DNA of 5,698 nucleotides from Gammaproteobacteria bacterium (GCA_026982145.1 JALSHQ010000049.1:1-5698); one strand, 5' to 3'; numbered from the stretch's first letter, positions 1 through 5,698 are shown. Translations and numbers: made by a program. The notes: generated by a model from the sequence alone, not told the origin.

Positions 1-305
1 ACCAGCATTGCGCCGGCCTCCACCTCGCCGGAAAAGGCCACCGACACGCCGTTTGGCAACTGGATGCGCCAGTCGCCACCCGCGGGAATACCGTGCATCT
101 GAACCCGCTGGAACCGGCTTGGCCGGGTGCGGGGCAGGATCCCCTTGCGGACCAGCATCTGTTTCCCGGCATACATCGCCTGCGCGGAGAGCTCGTGCGC
201 CGTCGCGTACGCCGCAATGGTTTTGCCAGATGCCTCGCAAGCCCGGACCTGCTCAAGCCAGTACTGCTGGCGTTCCGTCAGTGTTGCCGCTGTCCTCTCG
301 CTCAT
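1..305 (-). CDS. tnpA: IS66-family accessory protein TnpA-like, partial (3' end outside window)
   Basis: An open frame runs on the minus strand from ATG at 305 to the window edge, giving 101 codons with no stop. The protein begins MSERTAATLTERQQYWLEQV. It continues with a helix-turn-helix-like stretch (about residues 9-48, containing ACEASGKTIAAYATAHELS), then a basic segment, then a C-terminal part containing WRIQLPNGVSVAF. The pattern of an N-terminal helical DNA-binding domain followed by 'I.LPNG..V.F.G' is that of the small IS66 accessory protein TnpA, which is needed with TnpB and the TnpC transposase for movement. ATG 305 is preferred over ATG 311 because a GGAG box (313-316) sits 7 nt upstream of the first and only 1 nt from the second. 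Codons are GC-rich, unlike the neighbouring defence genes. The call as IS66 TnpA is likely but was made by eye. Confidence 0.72.
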   Translation of the reverse strand, partial: MSERTAATLTERQQYWLEQVRACEASGKTIAAYATAHELSAQAMYAGKQMLVRKGILPRTRPSRFQRVQMHGIPAGGDWRIQLPNGVSVAFSGEVEAGAML

Positions 306-368
306 CGTCATGCTCCGCTGCGATGGAAATCGCGGGGCATGGCGTGGATTCAATCAGGGCGATAGGGT

Positions 369-388
369 GGGGTTTGTTTTGCGCTTAC
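369..388 (-). repeat. IS66-type terminal inverted repeat (one end)
   Basis: The minus strand reads GTAAGCGCAAAACAAACCCC inward from 388. The GTAAGCGC start matches the usual style of IS66 ends. The partner repeat is not in the window, so the inner limit of the repeat is a guess. Confidence 0.65.
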
Positions 389-396
389 GTTTGTCA
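389..396. repeat. candidate 8-bp target-site duplication (one copy)
   Basis: These are the eight bases immediately outside the IS end, GTTTGTCA on the plus strand. IS66-family elements typically duplicate 8 bp on insertion. The second copy should flank the far end of the element, beyond the left edge, so this is a prediction rather than an observed duplication. Confidence 0.45.
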
Positions 397-473
397 GTAG
401 CTTTCCAGAGTTTGTCGTCGAGCGCTTTAAGGAATTCTTGTTCAGCTGTGTTCGCTTGTTTAGCAACACTCAT
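389..473 (-). pseudogene. hsdM: Type I restriction-modification methyltransferase subunit HsdM, 5' fragment cut by the IS
   Basis: On the minus strand an ATG at 473 opens a frame of 28 codons: MSVAKQANTAEQEFLKALDD, then KLWKATDK. The K-LW-A-DK motif after a short polar leader is the usual opening of HsdM, the N6-adenine methyltransferase subunit of type I R-M complexes, where it normally continues as LR.N.DAAEYKHVVLGLIFLKY. That continuation is missing because the IS terminus begins at 388. Reading on into the IS adds 11 foreign residues and stops at TGA (354-356), giving a 39-residue product without any catalytic motif. The ATG lies 12 nt after the stop of the WYL regulator, so the two genes formed one transcription unit. 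A weak GAG-containing ribosome site precedes it. The rest of hsdM, and hsdS/hsdR, should lie past the IS. The fragment is short, so the HsdM call is good but not certain. Confidence 0.7.
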
Positions 474-485
474 AGGGTTTTCTCG

Positions 486-1385
486 TTAGTAATTCATATC
501 ATAGCCAGGTGCGAGGCTAAGGTTCTCAACACCATAAAGTGTTGCCGTGTTTTGTAACCAGAGGTGGTATTCAGGTCCAGATAAGATGTGTTTTGTCGAG
601 CAGTCAATGTTCCATTTGCGCAATACATAGCCTGCTACGGCTGCACGTGTTTCGATTTTTAACATGTTGTTGTCCATTTCATATTCAGCCCGGATGGTTT
701 CAGGGTGTTTTAAATTTGGGTGAGGAGCAATGTGCATTTCTACGATACGGTTCCACTGGTTGTCTGCTTCTCGTGTTTGATTAGCAGGAATATTGCCTTC
801 CAGTATTTTGGGTTTGGCTATGCGATTAATGACAAAATCAGTAAAGCGTTCACGTTTTCGGTCAAACGCGCGAACATGCCAGCGCAGGCCATTATCAACT
901 AATGCAAAGGGGGTGATCTCTCTCGTTGAGAGTCCACTGGATAGTGATCGGTATTCAATCTTTAATGCTTTCTTTTGATGTATTGCTTTTGTAACTGCTG
1001 CTAATGTGTCTAGGTTGGGGAAGTTGAGCTGGGTAGGTGCTTCTGCAGCTATAAGCGCGTTGTTTATTCCGACGTGATCGTCACCCAGTCCGTGACATAA
1101 TGCCGACAAAGCCTGCTGGCTGTCGTACTTAAATACAGGCTTGAAGGTATCAGCCTGGGTATAGGATTTGGCCCTAGTGTCGTAAATAAGGTTTTTCGGT
1201 GCTATTTCTTTATACAACGAGATGTCTCGTGTGGCTGCTGCAGCTTTAATACCAAACCGAGAGACAAGGTCACTTCTATTGACAGCACCTAGAAAGCGCA
1301 GCTTGAAGTCTATATGAAATAGCCTCTCTTTTTGCGCCTGACTTATGTCGTCTAGCTTTTTTATTACCAGCTGGGGTTGGGACAT
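486..1385 (-). CDS. WYL-domain transcriptional regulator, BrxR/CapW-like (wHTH-WYL-WCX)
   Basis: Predicted cytosolic DNA-binding regulator of defence genes, 299 residues. Domains, numbered from the chosen start: a winged helix (about 13-85) with RLFHIDFKLRFLGAVNRSDL, the recognition segment AAATRDISLYKE, and APKNLIYDTRAKSY followed by FKPVF, a pattern typical of BrxR/CapW proteins; a WYL domain (about 133-195) with LKIEYRSLSSG, REITPFALVDNGLRWHVRAF and DFVINRI; then a WCX-type C-terminal domain (about 215-299). In characterised relatives the dimer represses BREX or CBASS promoters and the WYL pocket is thought to sense a ligand. The frame is open up to a TTG at 1481, with ATGs at 1466, 1406 and 1385. 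I chose 1385 because AGGAGAG lies 10 nt upstream and because the best promoter has its -10 at 1462-1467, which rules out the two longest forms. It is followed by hsdM 12 nt downstream and is divergent from the Wadjet operon. It looks intact. Confidence 0.85.
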   Translation of the reverse strand: MSQPQLVIKKLDDISQAQKERLFHIDFKLRFLGAVNRSDLVSRFGIKAAAATRDISLYKEIAPKNLIYDTRAKSYTQADTFKPVFKYDSQQALSALCHGLGDDHVGINNALIAAEAPTQLNFPNLDTLAAVTKAIHQKKALKIEYRSLSSGLSTREITPFALVDNGLRWHVRAFDRKRERFTDFVINRIAKPKILEGNIPANQTREADNQWNRIVEMHIAPHPNLKHPETIRAEYEMDNNMLKIETRAAVAGYVLRKWNIDCSTKHILSGPEYHLWLQNTATLYGVENLSLAPGYDMNY

Positions 1386-1461
1386 TTCTTTGTCGCTCTC
1401 CTGCATCTTGGCGTGTAACTTAAGTTTGTGAGCATTAAGCTGATGCTCAAAATTAGTGTGT

Positions 1462-1491
1462 ATCATAATACTGAACACCAATGAGTGTCAA
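1462..1491 (-). promoter_or_regulatory. Predicted sigma70 promoter of the WYL regulator (and hsdM)
   Basis: On the minus strand, TTGACA (1491-1486) matches the -35 consensus. It is followed after 18 nt by TATGAT (1467-1462), five of six bases of the -10 consensus. Transcription would begin near 1455. That supports translation from the ATG at 1385, with its own ribosome site, rather than from the upstream TTG or ATG codons. Confidence 0.6.
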
Positions 1492-1506
1492 TAATAGCTG
1501 TTGACA
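1486..1506. repeat. Inverted repeat TGTCAA-N9-TTGACA (back-to-back -35 boxes)
   Basis: Two perfect 6-bp arms (1486-1491 and 1501-1506) flank a 9-nt spacer. Each arm reads as a consensus -35 box pointing away from the other, so the two divergent promoters would begin within about 20 bp. The same symmetry could also serve as a protein-binding site. Confidence 0.6.
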
Positions 1507-1545
1507 TCATCAAATTGATGATGATAGGGTTTGTGCATTGATAAT
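1501..1545 (+). promoter_or_regulatory. Predicted promoter region of the Wadjet operon
   Basis: TTGACA at 1501-1506 is a perfect -35 box, but the sequence 16-18 nt downstream (around TAGGGT, 1525-1530) is a poor -10. An alternative is GATAAT (1540-1545, five of six bases) with TTGATG (1515-1520) as a -35 at a long 19-nt spacing. In either case the palindrome at 1505-1523 overlaps the core promoter, which fits repression. The exact start site cannot be decided from sequence alone. Confidence 0.45.
1505..1523. promoter_or_regulatory. 19-nt perfect palindrome, probable operator of the BrxR/CapW-like regulator
   Basis: CATCATCAA and TTGATGATG are perfect inverse complements around a single central A. 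The site lies in the divergent control region, overlaps the last two bases of the rightward TTGACA box and covers the space where RNA polymerase would sit for jetA. It has no T-run and is not a terminator. A BrxR/CapW dimer normally binds an inverted repeat in its own promoter region, so this is the best operator candidate. A related half-site, ATTGATAATGATGAT, lies at 1538-1552. The palindrome itself is directly visible; its binding partner is inferred. Confidence 0.65.
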
Positions 1546-1581
1546 GATGATTGTGGGTTAGCTATCTAGTTACTGTCATTC

Positions 1582-1590
1582 GGGGGAGGT
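1582..1590 (+). promoter_or_regulatory. Ribosome binding site of jetA
   Basis: GGGGGAGGT contains a strong GGAGG core (1585-1589) and ends 3 nt before the GTG at 1594. The core-to-start spacing of 4 nt is on the short side, but no other start fits. It supports GTG as the jetA initiator. Confidence 0.65.
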
Positions 1591-1593
1591 GGG

Positions 1594-3054
1594 GTGAATT
1601 TCCAGGGTTTGCAGGCCAAATATCGGCGTTTGTTTCAGGAAAGTGCTGCCTGGAAGCTGCTTCGTGCAGATAATGCGCCTTATCTCTTGGCGTTCATTGC
1701 TGACCTCTTCTCCGAAGAAAGTGAAATCCCCTATGGCCGAGCTCGAATAATGCTTGATGCAGAAATCGAACGAAGTCGCGAATTGGGTATCTGGCCAACC
1801 GAAACCACTGCTGCTACCTATCTGAACCAGTGGCTCAGGAATGGTTGGTTGCGTGAAATGGACGATATGCTGACCAAGACTGACGCCAGTGAAATTGCTC
1901 TGCGATTTTGTAAGGGGTTGGATGAACGAAATTCAGGAACAACGGCCTCGCATTTGCGCATTGTTCAAGAGGCAGTGCGTGATTTAGCGGTGGCTATCAG
2001 CCCTAATGTTGATGAAAGGGTGACCTTGCTTGAAAGCAAGAAAGCTGAGATTCAGCGTGAGATTGATGCACTGCAAGCCGGTGTGGTTCCAGCGTTAAGC
2101 GAGGTTGAGCAGCGGGAACGTGTCCGAGAAATTTATCAGTTGGCTTCTGTTTTGACTGGCGATTTTCGTCGGGTAGAGGATGAGATCAGGGGCCTGGATA
2201 AGGATCTCAGAGTGCAAATTATCGAAGGTGATGCATCTCGCGGCGATGTGTTGTTATCGGTCATGGAAAAAGAAGCGTTGCTTTCTACTACCGATGCCGG
2301 GAGTGCTTTTGAAGGTTTCTTTCAGTTACTTTGCAACCAGAATAGGTCTATGGAGTTTCGCGAGCAATTGCGCAGCATCTTAAGACAACCTGTGGCCAAA
2401 CAGTTATCTGCAAGCCAGCATCAGTTTCTTAGTCAGCTGATGCGGGAGTTGAGCCGAGAAAGTGATCGTGTATTTCGTGTTAGGCGGCGTACTGAAGAAG
2501 GGCTGAGATCCTATATAGAAAGTGGTGCAGCGGCAGAAAATCGGGCCGTTGAGCTGCTGATTTCAAAATTGGAAAGGCAGGTGGTGTTAATACGTGATGA
2601 GGGGGTTGATCTAAAAAAAGATACATCGCTGAGCCTGCCTGTTGGCCCTATTGAAATTAAATCACCGGAGTCTATGCGACTGAAAAGCCCTGACGACAAG
2701 CTTGATACGTCTGGGGTGGAAGAAAAAGCCAACACCCGTGAGCCAAGCACTCATGTGCTTGATTGCCTGGATGCAGTTCAAGTGAGAGAGGTGGCGCACC
2801 AAGCTTTTAATACACTTAGAAAGCGTGGCCCTATGTCTATTTCAGGGCTTGCCAGTCAGAACCCACTAACGTCGGGTCTTGAGGAGTTAGTTGCTTATTT
2901 ACGAGTGGCAAAAGCCGTTGGCGCAACCGCGCTAGACCAGAAAGAAGATGTTGAAGTGGCAGATAAACAAGGTGTAATACTGAAGGCATCCATACCAACC
3001 TATTTACTGAGTGCTGACTTGTTTCCAGAAGATATTGATGAGCTAGCTCTTTGA
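1594..3054 (+). CDS. jetA: Wadjet subunit JetA (DUF3375, kleisin-like, MksF-like)
   Basis: First gene of the Wadjet operon, 486 residues, about the usual length for DUF3375. In Wadjet, JetA is the kleisin-type subunit that bridges the heads of the SMC-like ATPase JetC and carries the KITE subunit JetB; the complex recognises and, with JetD, cleaves closed circular DNA. Visible features: an N-terminal winged-helix region (about 15-105) with the DUF3375 hallmark WKLLRADNAPYLLAFI at 20-35 and WLRNGWLRE; long charged helices (about 120-210) likely to form a coiled coil; the conserved family core EGDASRGDVLLSVMEKEALL with SAFEGFFQLL (211-246); a second helical part to about 340; a polar, probably flexible linker (about 340-388); and a C-terminal winged-helix-like domain (about 390-480) containing RKRGPMSISGLA. 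It starts at GTG. jetB follows after 33 nt. No frame damage is seen. Confidence 0.9.
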   Translation: MNFQGLQAKYRRLFQESAAWKLLRADNAPYLLAFIADLFSEESEIPYGRARIMLDAEIERSRELGIWPTETTAATYLNQWLRNGWLREMDDMLTKTDASEIALRFCKGLDERNSGTTASHLRIVQEAVRDLAVAISPNVDERVTLLESKKAEIQREIDALQAGVVPALSEVEQRERVREIYQLASVLTGDFRRVEDEIRGLDKDLRVQIIEGDASRGDVLLSVMEKEALLSTTDAGSAFEGFFQLLCNQNRSMEFREQLRSILRQPVAKQLSASQHQFLSQLMRELSRESDRVFRVRRRTEEGLRSYIESGAAAENRAVELLISKLERQVVLIRDEGVDLKKDTSLSLPVGPIEIKSPESMRLKSPDDKLDTSGVEEKANTREPSTHVLDCLDAVQVREVAHQAFNTLRKRGPMSISGLASQNPLTSGLEELVAYLRVAKAVGATALDQKEDVEVADKQGVILKASIPTYLLSADLFPEDIDELAL

Positions 3055-3087
3055 GGACTATTTAGAGTAATCAGCGAGATTGAATTG

Positions 3088-4008
3088 ATGACAAATGAAG
3101 ATAAAGGCGACATACATAACAGTTTTTTCTCAATGGTTACCGGGAAAGAAGATACTAGCCTTTCCAATGAAAAAAAGGACTCTGAAGTGGCATTGAGTGC
3201 TGGCGATTCAGAATGCTCTGAGGGTGCTTTGCCTACTGAAACTTCTTTGCTGATAGATGGATCTTCATCAGCTGTAGATTCTTTATCTACTGATGACTCT
3301 CTACCCGCTGAAGGCTCAGATATGCCTCACGATGCAAGGCGAGCATTGGTTCATTTGATGAGACAAGGGGTCGTTATTTCATCTCAAAAGCCTAAATTAT
3401 TTGACTTGGTTTGTCGTTATGAGGTGTTTGTACGTAGGCATCTATCGGAAGTTTATTTGCAGCTCGTTTTAGACCAGAAGTCTGGGGTCGCTTTTGTTGC
3501 AACGAAGACTTCAGAGTATGGCGATAATGATGCTGGGTCAAATGGCTTTTTTGATGAGGGTAATGATGAGTTAGTAGAAGACTTTTCAACGCTTATTTCC
3601 AAACGAACGCTTTCGCTCTATGACACATTGATATTGCTTGTGCTTAGAAAGCATTACCAGGATCGAGAGTCTGCTGGAGAACAGAAGATTACAATAGACA
3701 TAGAGCGACTGGAGTCTTACCTGACCCCTTTTCTGCCAATAACGGATCATGCCTCGAAGGATCGGAAAAAACTGCTGGCCAGAGTGAAAGAGATGGTTAA
3801 GAGAAAGGTCTTGTCGACCATTCGAGGGGCTGAAGACAGGTATGAAATCACACCCATTATTCGCTACGTTGTCAGCGCGAGTTTTTTAGAGTCCATGCTT
3901 GCAGAGTACACAGAGCTGGCATCAGACCAAGCGGGTGAATGCAGCGACACGAATAATCATGCGCAAGATCCTGTTGAACTAAATATCCAGGGAGGGGAGC
4001 ACGAATGA
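3088..4008 (+). CDS. jetB: Wadjet subunit JetB (DUF4194, KITE-like, MksE-like) with acidic N-terminal extension
   Basis: Second Wadjet gene, 306 residues from ATG 3088. A TTG directly before it (3085) is in frame but less likely. The ribosome site is weak (GCGAG, 3074-3078). JetB-type proteins are tandem winged-helix KITE subunits that bind the kleisin JetA in the SMC complex. The DUF4194 core spans about 83-277: ARRALVHLMRQGVVIS, then FDLVCRYEVFVRRHLSEVYL, then LSLYDTLILLVLRKHYQDRE, and a second winged helix with DRKKLLARVKEMVKRKVL and YEITPIIRYVV. This order matches the family. Two parts fall outside the core: residues about 20-80 are rich in S, D, E and L with loosely repeated units such as SLSTDDSLPAEGSD, and the last 28 residues are polar and acidic. 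Both look disordered. The stop overlaps the jetC start by 4 nt (ATGA), implying translational coupling. Confidence 0.87.
   Translation: MTNEDKGDIHNSFFSMVTGKEDTSLSNEKKDSEVALSAGDSECSEGALPTETSLLIDGSSSAVDSLSTDDSLPAEGSDMPHDARRALVHLMRQGVVISSQKPKLFDLVCRYEVFVRRHLSEVYLQLVLDQKSGVAFVATKTSEYGDNDAGSNGFFDEGNDELVEDFSTLISKRTLSLYDTLILLVLRKHYQDRESAGEQKITIDIERLESYLTPFLPITDHASKDRKKLLARVKEMVKRKVLSTIRGAEDRYEITPIIRYVVSASFLESMLAEYTELASDQAGECSDTNNHAQDPVELNIQGGEHE
3991..3998 (+). promoter_or_regulatory. Ribosome binding site of jetC inside the end of jetB
   Basis: GGAGGGGA lies within the last codons of jetB, 6 nt before the ATG at 4005. It is much stronger than the jetB site. Together with the ATGA overlap it suggests that jetC is translated efficiently, partly by ribosomes finishing jetB. 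Confidence 0.6.
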
Positions 4009-5698
4009 CGACAGACTTTTTCGAGGTGTCTGATACTGATATTAGCTCTCTTTCTCGAGCTGATTTATTTTCTCAAGGGCAAATTCGGCTATCAGAATTG
4101 TCGGTGTTTAACTGGGGATCCTTTCATGGGCTTCATACTGCATCGATTGACACAGCCGGAACCCTGGTGACGGGTGATAACGGCGCAGGGAAATCAACAC
4201 TTATTGATGGTTTGATGGCATTACTTTTACCTGCTGGTAAAGCGACTTTTAATGTTGCTGCAGCCCAGGGAGATCGTTCGGACCGATCCCTTCTGTCTTA
4301 TATGAGAGGTAACTTTGGTTCTGCTCACGATGGTTCGGCGACCCGCGTGAAAAGCAAACGAGAGAAAGGTGTGGTGACAGGGCTCAGGGCGCTTTATCAA
4401 TGCGAAGATGGTTCCTGTATCACTTTGGCGTCACTATTTTGGACAACAAGTTCAACCAATACGCTAAGTGATGTTAAGCGAGTTTATATTGTTGCCAAAC
4501 GAAATGTGCAGTTAAAAGAAGTGCTAGATGCCTTTGGCGAAGGGAATGCGAGGCAGCTGAAACAATGGCTCCGTGACGACCCAACCATTACTGACTGCGA
4601 TAGCAATTTTTTTGATTATCAGGAACTCTATCGAAAGCATCTTTACATGGATAACAAAAATGCACCGGCTTTGCTGTCGCGGGCGCTTGGACTAAAGAAA
4701 ATTGACGATTTAACAAAATTGATCCGAGAGTTGGTGCTGGAGCCTAGCGGCGTAAAAGAGGATGCCAGAAAGGTTGTTGAAGAGTTTTCGGATCTTGTGG
4801 CTATTCATGAGCTGCTAATCGATGCCAAAGAACAATACAATCACCTAAACCGCCTACCGGAACTTGCTGAATCTATTGCCAAAGCCAAACAGACTTTGGG
4901 CGCTTTGCAGCTCGAAAAGAGTCATTTAGAAATCTACTTTGGTGAAGCTCTCTCTATTCTATGGGAAAATAAACTGAATGAGATAAGTGCTGAACTTGAG
5001 TCGATAGCAAGAGCCATAAATAGCTCAGAAATTGATGAGCAAGATGCGCTGCTATCTGCCGAAAAAAGACACGAGGAATACCTGAATCTTGGCGGCGATA
5101 AAATTGAGTCCTTGAAAAAGGATATCAAGCACACCCAGGAAAAGTTAAATGATGTCATCCAGGCTTCATCGAGTTATCAAAATGACTGTCGAACTCTAGA
5201 GCTTTGTGCTGATTTGAATGAAGAAGTATTTTCCGCAAATAAGACCTCTGCGGGCGAAAAAATAGCACGTATTGAAGATGATACTAAACAGAGCCAGGAT
5301 TATTTTGGCGAGGTTGCCGCGCAGTTGAGTGAAAAGCAGAAAAAATTGGGGAATATTAAAGACGAAATTCGAGAAATTGAAGCACGCCCTGGTTCAAATA
5401 TAGATGTCCGATTCCAACGGCTCCGAGATGAAATGAGTCGCTCACTGGAATTATCTTGCAATGAGCTTGTATTTATTGGGGAGTTGCTGGATGTAAAGGA
5501 TGAAGAAAAATCATGGCAAGGCGCGATTGAGCGTGCATTAGGAGGGCTCAAAACAACTTTATTAGTCCCTCAAAAAAGTTACTCCATGGTGACCCGCTGG
5601 CTCAATGTCAGGCATACCGGCTTGCATGTGCGCGCTCAGGTAGTTTTGGACAATAAAACTGTCAATAAAAAAACAGGGGGCTTTACTCAGTTCAGTGA
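4005..5698 (+). CDS. jetC: Wadjet subunit JetC (SMC/MukB-like ATPase), N-terminal half, cut by right edge
   Basis: The frame stays open from ATG 4005 to the window end (564 codons plus 2 nt), roughly half of a typical JetC of about 1,100 residues. JetC is the SMC-type ATPase that extrudes DNA loops in Wadjet. Visible features: the N-terminal ABC half-head with RLSELSVFNWGSFHG (28-42) and Walker A GDNGAGKST (57-65); the JetC-type segment DRSLLSYMRGNFGSAHDG (93-110); the rest of the head to about 235, including LYRKHLYMDN; a long heptad-like charged coiled coil (about 265-485); and the start of the hinge with ELVFIGELLDVKDEEKSWQG, AIERALGGLKTTLLVP (487-522) and RHTGLHVR. The hinge block is typical of COG4913-like ATPases. 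The signature motif, Walker B and returning coil should follow past the edge, then jetD. Start choice is supported by the strong GGAGG box and the 4-nt overlap with jetB. Confidence 0.9.
   Translation, partial: MTTDFFEVSDTDISSLSRADLFSQGQIRLSELSVFNWGSFHGLHTASIDTAGTLVTGDNGAGKSTLIDGLMALLLPAGKATFNVAAAQGDRSDRSLLSYMRGNFGSAHDGSATRVKSKREKGVVTGLRALYQCEDGSCITLASLFWTTSSTNTLSDVKRVYIVAKRNVQLKEVLDAFGEGNARQLKQWLRDDPTITDCDSNFFDYQELYRKHLYMDNKNAPALLSRALGLKKIDDLTKLIRELVLEPSGVKEDARKVVEEFSDLVAIHELLIDAKEQYNHLNRLPELAESIAKAKQTLGALQLEKSHLEIYFGEALSILWENKLNEISAELESIARAINSSEIDEQDALLSAEKRHEEYLNLGGDKIESLKKDIKHTQEKLNDVIQASSSYQNDCRTLELCADLNEEVFSANKTSAGEKIARIEDDTKQSQDYFGEVAAQLSEKQKKLGNIKDEIREIEARPGSNIDVRFQRLRDEMSRSLELSCNELVFIGELLDVKDEEKSWQGAIERALGGLKTTLLVPQKSYSMVTRWLNVRHTGLHVRAQVVLDNKTVNKKTGGFTQFS

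Larger units (their letters stand above)
1..388 (-). mobile_element. IS66-family insertion sequence, one end (continues past left edge)
   Basis: This block has one transposon end and the start of a transposase-accessory gene, and its GC content is visibly higher than that of everything to its right. Read on the minus strand, the end at 388 begins GTAAGCGC, the type of terminus found in IS66-family elements. The boundary is also fixed independently: to its right an hsdM-like reading frame is intact up to base 389 and then becomes unrelated sequence. IS66 elements usually make an 8-bp target duplication. The candidate copy here is 389-396 (GTTTGTCA on the plus strand), but the other copy lies outside the window. 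The remaining IS genes (tnpB, tnpC) would lie beyond the left edge. Family assignment rests on the terminus and the tnpA-like protein; the exact member is not recognised. Confidence 0.8.

Noticed and set aside
389..473. hsdM truncation as a simple frameshift
   Set aside because: The sequence left of 388 matches an IS end and a transposase-accessory gene of different base composition, so insertion explains the break better.
8..489. Three overlapping plus-strand open frames at the left end
   Set aside because: They are antisense to the IS66 tnpA-like gene and the hsdM fragment, have low-complexity arginine/proline-rich or composition-driven sequences, and show no recognisable family.
1505..1523. 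Palindrome as a transcription terminator
   Set aside because: There is no T-run on either side, the arms are AT-rich, and it lies between divergent promoters rather than after a gene.
2511..2750. Minus-strand open frame inside jetA
   Set aside because: It is a shadow of the jetA coding frame, is rich in serine as antisense frames often are, and has no ribosome site or known motif.
3392..3589. Minus-strand open frame inside jetB
   Set aside because: It is antisense to the conserved DUF4194 core and has no independent coding signal.
4934..5551. Two minus-strand open frames inside jetC
   Set aside because: They are antisense shadows of the coiled-coil coding sequence, serine- and phenylalanine-rich, with no family resemblance.
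4005..5698. JetC as an SbcC/RecN or chromosomal MukB protein
   Set aside because: The neighbours are DUF3375 and DUF4194 genes rather than sbcD or mukEF, and the hinge block (FIGELLDV, then IERALGG) is typical of the Wadjet/COG4913 ATPases.
1..5698. CRISPR array, tRNA, rRNA or phage attachment site
   Set aside because: No regularly spaced repeats, cloverleaf-like segments or integrase-associated repeats were seen.

Overview
The window carries part of an anti-phage/anti-plasmid defence island, probably from a gammaproteobacterium. That placement is a weak inference from codon use, protein style and the IS66-type insertion. The genes between about 389 and 5698 have moderate to low GC. The leftmost 388 bases are clearly GC-richer, which marks them as a recent arrival.

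Layout from left to right. Bases 1-388 are one end of an IS66-family insertion sequence, with the start of an accessory tnpA-like gene on the minus strand and a GTAAGCGC-type terminal end at 388. Bases 389-473 (minus strand) are the first 28 codons of what looks like hsdM, the methyltransferase subunit of a type I restriction-modification system, cut by the IS. Just upstream of it on the same strand lies a WYL-domain transcription factor of the BrxR/CapW type (486-1385). An intergenic control region (about 1386-1593) follows. It holds two back-to-back TTGACA boxes and a perfect 19-nt palindrome, and it separates the regulator-hsdM unit from a rightward operon.

The rightward operon is a Wadjet (JetABCD / MksBEFG-like) SMC system: jetA (1594-3054, DUF3375 kleisin-like), jetB (3088-4008, DUF4194 KITE-like) and jetC (4005 to the window end, SMC-like ATPase, cut off in the hinge). 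jetD, the Toprim-type nuclease subunit, would be expected just past the right edge and is not visible. The gene families and order fit Wadjet type I best.

How the parts may work together (inference): the BrxR/CapW-like protein binds the palindrome between the divergent promoters. It could there repress its own gene with the downstream type I R-M genes on one side and the Wadjet operon on the other, so that one regulator gates two defence systems. The IS66 insertion separates hsdM from its promoter and start codon, so the R-M arm is probably dead or silenced while the regulator and the visible Wadjet genes remain intact.
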